Source: Cokeromyces recurvatus
Lineage: Eukaryota; Mucoromycota; Mucoromycetes; Mucorales; Mucoraceae
Assembly (NCBI RefSeq): GCF_025118155.1
Contig: NW_026251388.1
Span: 930,001 to 994,000 of the forward strand
Length of the DNA stretch: 64,000 bases
Direction: 5' to 3'
Each line of letters begins with the position of its first letter. The first letter of the stretch is position 1. Made by a program: the position numbers and the translations under genes. Below are positions 53,143 through 64,000 of this stretch, one piece after another. Below the pieces are notes generated by a model. The model was not told the DNA's origin and did not search any database. It worked only from the letters and a program-made list of their open reading frames with translations.

Positions 53143-56100
53143 ATGGTTTTAATGGTTAGGTCTTTTGGAAGTACAATGACTTTATTCAAATGGCTATTAG
53201 TTTCAGTACTCATGTTATTATCCACATTGGCTATTTATTATGTGGATGCTAAACCGTCTTTTCCAAATGACATGACTTTATATCAACATAAACAAAATTT
53301 ATTATTAGATTCTTCACAAAAGGAAAGGAAAAATAGTTCACCAGTATCAGATAATCTTTTACCCACCAATTTAGTACTTGTATCTACATTAGATGGTTCT
53401 ATTCGTGGTATAGACCGTTTTCAAGGCAATGTGCATTGGACCTTAAAAGGTGGTCCTGGAAGTTCACTCATTAAATCGACATCGAATTTCGAGACACACA
53501 GATTATATAAATCTTCTATCTCTGAAGACAATATAAGCGATAATGATGATAATAACGAGTTATTTTTGGACACTTTTAATGATATCCTTACTAATAGAGA
53601 CGACTCTGATGAATTCAATGACGATCCTGAATTTAATTTACAGCAGCAAGAATGGGATGAAGCTGAAGAAACTGACATTTATTATATTATCGAGCCTCAA
53701 AATGGTGGTATTTTATATGTTTATGGCGATGGTAGACCTTTAGAGGTAATGAATACGATATAATATGTGTATATCGAATGCTTTTTTTTTTTTTTTTTTT
53801 TTTAATCAACGACTTTATATTTATTATTAGAAACTACCTTTTTCTATTGAAGATATAGTTCATAATTCACCTTTTCGTACACCTGATGGTATAACTTATA
53901 TTGGTCGAAAGAATACATTAATGATAGAAATAGATCCAAGGAATGGAAAGATTTTGCAGCAAATAGATTTAAATAAAGTAGATGATCAATATCGTATGGC
54001 TTCTCAAACTCAATATCCAGCTAGAACTATATTCCTTGGCAGAAATGGTAAATTAAATCATATTATATCTTTCATTCTTATACACACTTATGTTCTCCTC
54101 TCTCTCACTCTCTCTCTCACTCACTCTCTCCCTTCTCCTCCTCCCTTTTCTTTTTTCTTTTTCTTTTTTTTTTCCTCTAGAATATAAAGTGGCTATTTAC
54201 GATGAACATTATAGAAAGTTATGGAATACAACTTATATTGAATATATTCCTAATAAGTTTGATTGGGATGTGCCCATGAATACAGTTCCTTCAGATATTT
54301 ATGTTGCGCCAGATGCAAGCAGAGCTATCACTGGGATAAATCTTCATGACGGTAACTTGATATGGACAAGAGATTTACCTTATCCCGTTGTTAGTGTCTT
54401 TGATGTCTATCGTAGAGAAGATTATACTTTCGCTGTATCTAAACAGGATCCACCTAAATCACTTTCAAAGGGTGCAGTAGGTAATATGCTCAACCTCATG
54501 ATGTCCTTTCGTAAACACCATATTGCAACAGCCTATGTAGGCGTTCATGAAGGTAGCTTATATGCTTTATCTACAAAGAATTATCCTCTTGTCCAAATTT
54601 CACCCTGGGCTTCAATGTATACTGGCAGACGTCCTGGCGACACTAGTCAGTTAATTGAAGGTGGTGCTAATAAAATATTAGATGATTCTGACTCATCCAC
54701 ATTTGAATGGACTCAAAAGCCTCATGAAATGTGCTGTCATGGTTGTGAATATCATACGGATTGTTTAATTGGTCAGCATGTTGTTCAATCTTTACTTGAT
54801 GATGTAGATGAAGAAGATCATAAATATCATCATTACAAACTTTATATACCTCCTTCTTCAAACACTATTTCCTCTTCCTCTACACCCTCTTCAACACCTA
54901 CTTCACTCCATTCTACCATTCCTCGTTATCATTTAGACAATCTTCAAGATTATGTAGAGCCCAAGACTGGATTCTTTCATGAGGGGCTGGGTAAATTTTG
55001 GAAGAGTTATATTCTGGTTACATCTGTCATCGTCTATATTTATCGAGACCGTGTTCAGACATTCTATCAAGTCAAGGTACTACCTCGTTGGAAACAAATG
55101 ATGAAGAAACATGCTAAGGCAAAAAGAACAAGAGCAAGGATTGCGGCAGCGGCTCGAGCAGAGAAGGAGAGAATTAAGAGAGAACGTGCTGATTCGTTAA
55201 CCTCTGTAGAGAGCTTTGATGCAGATAAGTTTATTCATGAGCGGTTAGCAGAAGCTCAGAAGGAAAGATCCAATCCCATTGAGGAAATAATTCAAGAAGA
55301 GAAAAAAGTAACGGATGAAAAGGAAAAAGAGGAAGACAAAGACAAGTTAGAAAATGCCTCAAAGAAAGTGATGATTGTAAAGAAATCATCCACTGGATTA
55401 GACCTTGAAAGTTTTAAACAATCAAAATCTCAAGTCCTAGAGATATCGGATACTGTCCTTGGCTATGGTAGTCATGGTACAGTGGTCTATAAAGGTAAGT
55501 TTGATGGTCGAGAAGTGGCTGTTAAACGATTATTATTGGACTTTTATGATGTTGCTCTAAAAGAAGTAAAATTATTACAAGAGAGCGATGATCATCCTAA
55601 TGTAGTCCGGTACTTTTACAAAGAGGAATCAGATCGATTTTTGTATATTGCCCTTGAACTTTGTTTTGGTTCGCTAAATGATTATATGGAACGAACTCTG
55701 TCTATACCCGAAATGCAATTATGTGATAGGATGGATCCTGCCAATATCTTGCTTCAATTCACCAATGGTCTTCAATATCTTCATTCCCTGAAAATTGTCC
55801 ATAGAGACATTAAACCTCATAATATCCTTTTGACTCCTAGCAAACATCGTATCGCAAAGGATTCTCCTCCAATGCGAGTGCTTATCTCTGATTTTGGTCT
55901 TTGCAAAAAACTAGACGGTGAACAAAGTAGTTTTAATTATACTGCCGCCTCTCCCGCTGGCACCTCAGGATGGAGGGCACCCGAGTTATTAGCTGGCGTT
56001 TTAGCTGCTTCTCCATCCGATGGTAGTGCCAGTAGTATACGTGATTCATCCTTGGATCCAAACATGATGATGGGTCGAGTGAAAGCTACACGTGCTATTG

Positions 56101-56881
56101 ATATATTTTCGGCAGGCTGTGTTTTCTACTATGTCTTGAGCAATGGCGATCATCCATTTGGTAATCGTTTTGGACGTGAACATAATATCTTGAATAGTAA
56201 TTACGATCTAAGTAAACTGGATTCAATGGGAGAAGATGGAGTTGAGGCTAAGGATTTAATAGAAAGAATGATTTCAACTGATCCCAAGTCAAGGTAAGGC
56301 ACTCTTTTTGATACATCATGTGGTGAAATCCATTCATGTATTAAATTAAATTATGTAGGCCTAATGCAGATACTATTTTATCACATCCTTTCTTTTGGTC
56401 CACGTCTAAACGACTTGCTTTCTTACAGGATGCTTCAGATCGTTTCGAGATTGAGGAGCGTGATCCGCCCTCACCTTTATTACAACAATTAGAATCCAAT
56501 GCTGCTAAAGTGATTGGTCACGATTGGTATAAGCGTATAGACCGTGTTGTAGCCAATGATCTTGGTAAATACAGAAGATATGATGGTAAAACCATCCGAG
56601 ATTTATTAAGAGCTTTAAGAAACAAGGTAATACCAATGTGTATTTGTTTTTTTTTTTTGTTTTTTTGCTTCCCCTCCCCCTCACTTTATTCACTTTTTAT
56701 TATATAGAAACATCATTGGCAAGATTTACCTGAAGCAGTCAAGAAGGTGTATGGTGAACCTCCTAATCAATTTTTATATTATTTTACTACTCGATTCCCT
56801 CATTTGCTTTTACATACCTATTATGTCGTTTCAAACCATCCTACTTTAAAAAAGGAAGGTTCACTTGGACAGTATTTTTAA
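53143..56881 (+). CDS. IRE1: IRE1 unfolded-protein-response kinase/endoribonuclease
   Basis: Five exons (53143-53745, 53831-54047, 54181-56293, 56359-56626, 56708-56881) give 1124 aa. Signal-anchor start (FKWLLVSVLMLLSTLAIYYV), then ER-luminal sensor domain with PQQ-like repeats (TNLVLVSTLDGSIRGIDRF, LHDGNLIWTRDLPYP). A short membrane span (SYILVTSVIVYIY) is near residue 570, then a basic/acidic linker. Kinase domain: GYGSHGTVVYKG, AVKRL, HRDIKPHNILL, DFGLCK. C-terminal KEN RNase domain with GKYRRYDGKTIRDLLRALRNK followed by KHHWQDLP and YFTTRFPHLLLH. It senses unfolded ER proteins, oligomerises and splices the bZIP mRNA (HAC1/XBP1-type). The last intron falls inside the RNK/KHH catalytic motif. 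No HAC1 gene is in the window. Confidence 0.96.
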
Positions 56882-56896
56882 ATACATAATGTCCTT

Positions 56897-56943
<47 letters not shown>

Positions 56944-57408
56944 ATATATGTATACATCATGCTTATTATTCCTTTCATATATTCTTCTTATCATTATAAA
57001 TCGTTCTTTTTTTTTTCTGTTTTATATTATACATAATGAATGCATAAATAATAATAATAATAATAATACATTATTGCTATATTTCTGTAGTCATTTTTTT
57101 TTTTGTTTTTTTATGCAATTTTTATATTTTACTCCTAGTACTTTACGTCGGTTCAAATTTGAAACCAGAAAAAACAAAAAACAAAAAGGGAAGTGGGGGG
57201 AGAAAGGGGGAGAAAGGGAGAGAGTGAAAGTATGTTGTTGGAGACCTGACAAAGTCTTTAAAACAGATTAATAAACAATTTACCTAATATAAAAATTGTT
57301 TTAAATAAGGGTCAAAACTACCAGTATGATTTATCGATTTTCGAAGTGTAAACTATACATATAAAAAAAAAAAAAAAAGTTGAAACAATTATCATAATAC
57401 AGTTACTG
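56882..57408. other. Convergent intergenic, IRE1 / F-box
   Basis: TA-dinucleotide repeat (about 56901-56935), AAT repeat near 57047-57067, then G-rich stretch near 57190-57225. No gene seen. Confidence 0.55.
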
Positions 57409-58434
57409 CTAAAATAAAATAGTTACTCTACTGCCATAACGAAAATTGAATTCAATGTACAACCTTTCAATATTTTTAGTAAATATCTTGAGCTGGTCTA
57501 TGGATTGTTTAATTGATGGATCCTCTTGACTTCTAAAGTTGCTTTCCAAAACAATCAGTTTAAAAAATTGAAGTCCTTTAAATGTTGAAATGATATATTG
57601 TAAAGTTGCATTATGCAATTTATATGTCGTAATTGTGAGATTTTTTAGTTGATAATTAATATTCGTAGTTGCAGATTCCCGGCCGTCTTTGGAGGGCATC
57701 AAGAGACTATGAACGCTCTGGGTATCATCCAAAAATTCAAATGATTTCAAGTAAGGATGATTTTCGAACAAACCAATAAAGTCGAGCGATATACGGAATG
57801 CCCTGGAAGGCATGATCAAGCTCAGGTCCTCTAAATACGGTAACTGAGAAAGAAATTTATTAAGACCACCAAAGTTATAGGAAATGAACCGAAAGGCTTT
57901 GAGCGATCTAATCTGGAGCTCGGTTAAGGTATGTTTCAAGCTTATTAAAATATTTAAATAATTTGTAATTGTATATTTAGAGCATTGCTCTAGTTCATTT
58001 ATATCCAGTCTTTTCAGTTTTGGTAAATGATCCTTATTTTGACTTAAGATTGTTAAAAATGGAGCAACATTGTTATTGGTACCTGTATTGATCCATATAT
58101 AGGTCAAATTAGGACACAAGAGTAATACTTTACGAAAATATTCTTGATAATTTGAAGCTGAGAAATCCACGGGGCGATGAAGTCGAATTACATACACATG
58201 TAAGGTTTTGAGTTTTGGCCCCAAAGATGAGTAAATGTTCAGATCTTTGTACAGTCTTGCGAGGTTGAATACAAGTTGGTTTCGGGTTAAACTAACAGGA
58301 TAGAAGGAAGTGATTATGTTGTACCAAGTTTTACACACTAATTTTAAACGTCCTTGAACTCTCGTTTGATTATTGTTTGGAATATTCATGAGAATCTTGA
58401 GCCAAATTTCATTGCATATTTTATCAAAGTTCAT
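57409..58434 (-). CDS. F-box protein with leucine-rich C-terminus
   Basis: Single exon, 341 aa from MNFDKICNEIW at 58434. I reject the longer frame to 58545, because it consists of an A-run translated as poly-Phe. F-box about 4-45: EIWLKILMNIP and RLKLVCKTWYNIIT. The remainder is LRR-like (CPNLTYIWINTG, LPKLKRLDINELEQC, LPYLEDLSLIMPS). Such F-box/LRR genes are expanded in Mucorales. It would link substrates to SCF ubiquitin ligase via Skp1. The substrate cannot be told. A 54-nt A-run (58463-58516) lies just upstream. Confidence 0.75.
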   Translation of the reverse strand: MNFDKICNEIWLKILMNIPNNNQTRVQGRLKLVCKTWYNIITSFYPVSLTRNQLVFNLARLYKDLNIYSSLGPKLKTLHVYVIRLHRPVDFSASNYQEYFRKVLLLCPNLTYIWINTGTNNNVAPFLTILSQNKDHLPKLKRLDINELEQCSKYTITNYLNILISLKHTLTELQIRSLKAFRFISYNFGGLNKFLSQLPYLEDLSLIMPSRAFRISLDFIGLFENHPYLKSFEFLDDTQSVHSLLMPSKDGRESATTNINYQLKNLTITTYKLHNATLQYIISTFKGLQFFKLIVLESNFRSQEDPSIKQSIDQLKIFTKNIERLYIEFNFRYGSRVTILF

Positions 58435-58462
58435 TGAGGTTTTTTTTTTGTTTTCTAGACTG

Positions 58463-58518
<56 letters not shown>

Positions 58519-59016
58519 AAAGGGAAAATTGAGATCAAATAACAAAAAAAAAAAAAAAAGATAAATAATCAGTTTAGAAAAAAAAAAAGGGCTATTTACA
58601 AACAGAATACTTTCTTAGTTAAAACCAAGAATTGTTATTTTAAGAGTATTTTAGGAAGGTGAAAAGGTAAAAATAGTCGTGTCAAACTTGTTAAAAGCTA
58701 TTATTCATCTTTTATGAACAAATAACAATAAGTTCTAAAAGATAATTAACAAGATTTATTACCAAGTTTTTTAACCCAAAGAGCAGATAATACAATTAGT
58801 TCAGAGCAATAATTTTCTATGATCTAATTGTTTCCTTTTTTTTTTTTTTTTTTTAAGCGAAAAAATCTAGCATGTATCAATAAATATGATAAAATAAGTC
58901 TAGAGCTGTAAATTATAATTTTGTATTTCAAGTCCCAACATTCTGATTTACGGTTTTACTGATTTTTTTTCTCTTTTTACAAATAGAAATATATTTCTCA
59001 ATTATGCAAAATAACA
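58435..59016. other. Divergent upstream region, F-box / SMCR8
   Basis: Begins with the 54-nt A-run (58463-58516). The remainder is AT-rich without clear elements. No gene. Confidence 0.5.
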
Positions 59017-62000
59017 ATGACAAACAAAAGAGAAGATAATCTTTATTCAATGTATGTTGAACAATTCTAAAAACATCACTCTAACAAACATTCCTTACGC
59101 ATGTAAATGATTGTTTTATCTTTTTTTTTTTTTTAAAAAAAAAAAAAAAATCTTTTAGAGAGTCAGCAAAGATACCTTCTCAATGTTGGTGGGCAGATGA
59201 AGTATTGTCTTCTGGCGAAGAATTAAATCAACTATACCAAGATTTTGTGCTTATTAGTGAATTCTCTGAATTAGAGGGCCCTTTACCACTAGCCATCGTA
59301 ACAGAGTCATCTTATATAGATCTAAAGCAATATACCGACAATAGCTCGCCAAAAACAAACTATTTGAAGGAGCAATTAGAAAAACTTGGTCTAGATTCAT
59401 TTGATTTTAATGCATTTGTACTTCGTGTTGTATCGGTAGATCGAAGTACAGAATTTGAGTAATGTATAAGCATCTCGATTCATTATTATTATTATTATTT
59501 TTTTTTTTTTTTTTCGAAAATGAAATTAATATCGTATTAACAGACAAATAGATGAAGTTTTGCTTGAGGCTTCAACAACAGCTACATCTTCTTTATTCCA
59601 AGATACATCAACAACTTCATTATTTTCAATTCCGGATGATACTCAAGTTTATTTTACAGATTCTGAACATAATTTCTTCGCCTTTGTAAATTAGTTCTAT
59701 TGTTTCTTTTTCCTCTTTTTTTGCATAAATTAAGTTTTCTTTTTCTTTTTTTTTCTTGTTAGACACATCATTTGACTTTGTTTGATATTAATGCAAGAGG
59801 TTATGTTCATCCAGTAGCTTTGTCATATATAACAAGAGATCCAGAAAAAATTATTAATCGATTTGAAGAATTAATGGGGAAATTTAACGAGGTTTTAGGA
59901 AAAAAAAAGGGGAATGGGGAGGGGAAAGAGTTTCTTGTTAACCATTACATTTATTATGATAGGTTTCTATCAAAATGAAAAAGGGCAACTATTCAAATTT
60001 TATTCTGGATTTAAAGTATAGATTACTTGACCTAGAATATACCCAAACTGTCTTAAACGACACCACCTCTTTTGAGCAAAAGCCTGTTTTATCAGCTAAA
60101 GCTATTGAGCAAGCTATTATTGCAACAAAGTTCATGATTGATACTTTAGAATCAAGTAAGAGTCAAATTAATAACTTGGCTGACGACAGGAACAAAATAG
60201 ATAATACAACAGAACCAGATATAATACCAATTATCAAAAATGATGATACTTTTTACCAATTTACTAGCGATACCATTCATAATGATGATTATAAACCAAA
60301 GCTGATTGACACATTATCTCCTGTAGCTCATTTTGAAAGAAAATTACGTTCACTTGCTCAGTTATGTCAGGAACCTGAGGAGAATGAACAGCAAGAGTCA
60401 ATAAAACCTACTACTTTAATTGATAATGGCTTGAATCATACCAAACAACATAATTTAACACAAAAGACAACAACTATGATTCCATTTATGTTTTCTATCA
60501 TCAAACCGTCAAATACAAATATCGGTCCTGTCTCTTCATCAGAAGAAGAATGTTTAAAAGACTCTGACAATAATCAGCAAAATTTAGCATTTGCGAATTC
60601 TATTAAACGTGATATGTACTCTAAAGTCATTAAATATATGAAAGATATGGTGCATTACTTTGGACGAAATAGTGTGATACTTAACGTAAATGATGAAGAA
60701 TCTTTATTTATTAATCCAGTTTCTTCTGCATTAACAATTGGGCGTGCATTTATGTTAAATATGGATAATCCTCAACCCAGAGAGTAAGCAAAAGAAAGAA
60801 AGAAAGACAATTAAAAAAAAACAAGATGAATAATAGTGTTCATATTTATTTAAACTTGGTAGACGAGAAGATCATACTAGCTTATCTGTAAGTTTTGTTC
60901 TAAAGATGAAAAAAGATCATCTTACATTTATTGAACATACTATAATATTAGGAAGAGGTGACAGCTGATGATAATGATAAAAATAACGATGTAGATGACA
61001 ATCATGTTAATGTACAATTAGAGCTTGATAATGACGATAAAAAGGAAGAATCTTGCTTCCCCTTTCTTTTTGCACCATTACAACTATGGAAATCAGAAGA
61101 AAAAGATGCGCCAAAATCCCATCTTCTAGAAGTGCTTCGACTTTACCAATCTTTAATCGTTGATGTCATTTTTTCTTTATTAACAGGAAGAACTGTTCTT
61201 GTTCAAGGCAGCTTACAGAATAAAAGTCGTGTTCAAGAAGTTGTACAAGCATTATCTATTTTTGTTCCTGGGAAAAGTCAGGATCATCATCAAATTATTG
61301 AATGGTTTGATTCTACAAAACTTACAGATATTCAAACCAAAAGTATTAAATTAGTTGGAATTAACAAAGAAAATGTAGATTCTAGTGTTCATATTGATAG
61401 TAGCTGTGTTTTAGATATTGATGTGAAAAATGGCTCATTAAATTCAAGTCCTGTTTATCTTGAAGGTCAATGGATCAATCAGTTTTTGGATCGAATCATG
61501 CTCTTTTCGGTAAATAGATCTATACACATATACATAATTATATAAACTTGTATTCATGTATATGTATATATATATATATATATTTTAATATACAAGTCTG
61601 ATGAAGCATACCTTGCCTATCTACATACAGTATTTATGAACATATCATTAAAAGCATTCGTGTATCATCATTTGTATGTTTCTGATGAATTTCAATTAGA
61701 TGAGAGTCCTCTTTCTTCTGCTGCATCAAATAAAGGCTATGTCTCTGAAACTAATTCTGAAAGTAGTACATTAAGTAGAAAATGGAGTGTAAGGCTGATG
61801 AATTATCTAAAAAAGTATGAAGATCAAGAGAGTACGTTGGAACTAGCATTAAATACTACTAAAATAAATTCAACTTCATCGGCTCTATCGTCTGTAAAAA
61901 GTAATCATGATGAGGATGACTTTTCTGAAGAGAATCAAGCTACTGTCACTCTACAGAACTTTAGTATGCAAAATAACAGTAAGCCGCGTACTGTTTTAGG

Positions 62001-62555
62001 TTTATTCAATCAGCCAACCACTCGTAATGAAGTTATACCAGACAATCCTCAGACTTTGACAGATGAAAATTTATCATTACTGAGAAATGATAGCTTCTTT
62101 CCAACTTACAGTGATTATAGTCGAAGAGAATCGGTTATAAGTAAAAGCAGTTCTACTTCTCATGATGATGAAGCTAATGATGGTGATACAATCAACAGAA
62201 GTACCTCTAGTTTAGAATTCAATATGAGTGAATTAATTCAATATGATGAAGAGCAAGATACCAATAGTTATAGTAGTAGTGATAGTGATGGAGATGAAGA
62301 AGTCTCTACATATTCTATGCGTCGTCAACGTAGACGTTATAAAGCTTCACGAAAAAAGCCGAATAATGATCAAGATCTTGGACCTGATGGTATCTCTTAT
62401 ATAGAAAGAAGAGGTAGACAGTATTTACAAGAAAAATTCAAAGTATATGGCGATGATCAAACAATAGTTATCGTAAGTCATTTAGTAACTTACAAATTCA
62501 TTAAAATTGTATTTTAACTTGCTTTTTATAGTATTTAGCTACTTGTGTTATTTAA
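59017..62555 (+). CDS. SMCR8: SMCR8-like longin/DENN protein
   Basis: Nine exons (59017-59051, 59159-59458, 59544-59685, 59763-59891, 59963-60783, 60863-60887, 60952-61509, 61597-62472, 62532-62555) give 969 aa. Longin-type N-terminus: DFVLISEFSELEGPLPLAIV, then LTLFDINARGYVHPVALSYI, IINRFEELMGKFNEV and LLDLEYTQTVLND. These match the SMCR8 phrases (AEFSE-GP, DLQARGFVRPF-LAYI, KLKDLDYTRTVL). A DENN-like middle follows (HLLEVLRLYQSLIVDVIFSL and TGRTVLVQGS), then a Ser/Asp-rich disordered part and a C-terminal helix. In animals SMCR8 pairs with C9orf72 and WDR41 in autophagy and lysosome/TOR control; it is a GAP-like DENN heterodimer. The Arg finger was not located. The gene is absent from model yeasts as far as known. 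Confidence 0.82.
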
Positions 62556-62562
62556 GTTATTT

Positions 62563-62605
<43 letters not shown>

Positions 62606-62877
62606 ATACAAAGGAATGTTATCAATCACCAGATTATTGTGAAGAAAATATTATAAATACTTCCATACAGTCGACACATCTTGGTTACAATAAATATACT
62701 ATTAGATGTATGAGCTCTTTAATTTTTGTTTAAAATATACAAGTGCTTTTTTTTTTTTTTTTTTTTTTTTTTGGCGGGAAAGAATAATAAATTGCATAGG
62801 GAAAATGGGGAAATTGTGGAGGGCCTGTTTATATATTTTATTTTATTTTTATTTTTTGAATATTTTGACATTTTAAA
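62556..62877. other. Short intergenic
   Basis: Same-strand spacer with an A-run (about 62570-62604) and a T-run (about 62747-62772). No gene. Confidence 0.55.
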
Positions 62878-63994
62878 ATGTTACATCGAATATCAATCAC
62901 TAACTTAACAAAGTTGAATGCCTTTGGAAGAGTCCAGCCTCTCTGGAAATATTCTTCAATTTATTTGCAACAACAACAACGATTTGCTGTAATTAATAGA
63001 TTTTTCTTCACACCATTACATCTTTTTTTATTTTTTCATTAATGTTTACAAATTAGGGTCATAATAAATGGAGTAAAGTAAAACATACAAAGGGTGCAAA
63101 AGATGCGAAAAAGAGTGTCCTATATTCTAAAATATCCCTTGAAATTGTTTCTGCAGTCAGAGGTAATACTAAATTTTCATAAAAATATATACACATATAT
63201 ATAATTCTTTCTGCTTATATTGTATGTAGCCGGTGGACCAGATCCAACAGTCAACAATTCGTTACAAGCAGTTTTAAATAGAGCCAAAGCTGCTAGTATG
63301 CCAAAAGATAGCATAGAAAATGCTTTTAAAAAGGCGCAAGATAAGAACAAAGATGACCTCGAGAAAATAACCTATGAATGTATTGGTCCTGGAGGTATTG
63401 CTTTGATTGTGTAAGTTATATTTGTTAAAATAAATAAATAAAAAGGGGGAGATGATTCAAACTTATTTTTATATAGTGAGGCACTTACAGATAAAAAGTC
63501 TAGAACTGTTAAAGAAGTGAAAGAAGTATTAAATAGAGTAGGGTAAATAGCAAGGGAAAAAAAAAGAGGAGGAGGAGAAGAGGCAGCGAATACTATGTCG
63601 ATATATTAATGAATATTGGTTGATTAGTGGGTCAGTATCTTCAGTTGGTTATTTATTTGATAAAAAGGGTAAAGTAGTATTTTCTGCTGGAGAAACAGGC
63701 CACAGTTTTGAACAAATTATGGACAATGCAATTGATTGTGGTGCTGAAGATATAGAGGAAGATCCTGGAGAGAATTTAATAGAAGTAACTTGCGAATTTT
63801 CAGAGCTTAATACTGTCTCAAAAGCCTTGATGGATCATCAATATGAAGTTCAAAAAATTGAAGCGGCATATATTCCATTAAGTACAGTTGAAGTAAAAGA
63901 CGAAGAGACAATTGAGTTAGTTGAAAAATGTCTGGATAATATGGAAGACCTGGGTGATGTTGTAAAAGTTCATAGCAATGCTGTTCTTGATTAG
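62878..63994 (+). CDS. YebC/TACO1 family mitochondrial translation/transcription regulator
   Basis: Five exons (62878-62988, 63057-63162, 63230-63410, 63477-63542, 63628-63994) give 276 aa, ending six bases before the window end. Basic N-terminus (MLHRISITNLTKLNAFGR) is a likely mitochondrial targeting peptide. Then the family hallmarks: GHNKWSKVKHTKGAKDAKK, PDPTVNNSLQAVLNRAKAAS, PKDSIENAFKKAQ, YECIGPGGIALIV, EALTDKKSRT, GGSVSSVGYLFDKKGKV, GAEDIEEDPG. Human TACO1 activates COX1 translation; bacterial YebC proteins ease ribosome stalling. The protein is full-length for the family. Only a few bases of 3' flank are present. Confidence 0.93.
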
Positions 63995-64000
63995 AATATA

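Noticed and set aside
58435..58545. Longer N-terminus for the F-box protein
   Set aside because: It would translate a 54-nt A-run as poly-Phe; MNFDKIC at 58434 is the natural start.

Overview
The window is nuclear DNA of an early-diverging fungus, most likely Mucoromycota (Mucorales-like). The evidence is AT-rich intergenic DNA, dense small introns (mostly 50-150 bp, GT...AG), long A/T homopolymers, and gene content that mixes fungal families (septation GTPase, Cdr2/Gin4-type kinase, PH-PAK) with families often missing from ascomycete yeasts (SMCR8, NCBP3). The species cannot be named from the sequence alone. I built spliced models by hand. Each model given as intact ends in frame, and the exon lengths sum to a multiple of three.

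Layout. 0.7-5.4 kb: neuroguidin/Lcp5, an adipoR/Izh receptor, and a Spg1/Tem1 GTPase. 6.2-13.4 kb (minus strand): an IQGAP scaffold and the PP2A A-subunit. 14.6-16.3 kb: an S6-kinase-type AGC kinase, followed by a 3 kb gene-poor stretch. 19.4-21.8 kb: transketolase. 23.2-29.9 kb: a C1 plus dysferlin-domain membrane protein, an FG-GAP-like propeller, a cyclin-domain protein and a REEP/Yop1-type protein. 30.1-32.1 kb: kelch-BTB. 34.4-37.3 kb: remnants of Fanzor/TnpB-like (IS605 OrfB-type) nucleases. 38.0-45.3 kb: a PH-CRIB PAK, NCBP3 and a Cdr2/Gin4/BRSK-type kinase. 45.8-47.7 kb: a full-length but dead Tc1/mariner (IS630-like, DD34E) transposon with about 105-bp terminal inverted repeats and a TA duplication. 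48.4-64 kb: a ZIP transporter, an RRM-zinc knuckle splicing factor, IRE1, an F-box protein, an SMCR8 homologue and mitochondrial YebC/TACO1.

Two functional themes recur. Spg1, IQGAP, PP2A-A, PAK and the Cdr2/Gin4-type kinase are all classic cytokinesis, polarity or septation components. The S6 kinase (with a candidate TOS motif) and SMCR8 point to TOR and lysosome signalling. These are ordinary housekeeping genes and do not form an operon-like system.

The most unusual content is the decayed Fanzor locus (RNA-guided nuclease family) at 34.4-37.3 kb. Next come some odd gene structures: a predicted 2-nt exon in the dysferlin-domain gene, a 13-nt last exon in IQGAP, and two GC-AG introns in the neuroguidin gene. 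A GC-rich 37-codon ORF sits in the gene desert at 16.8 kb.
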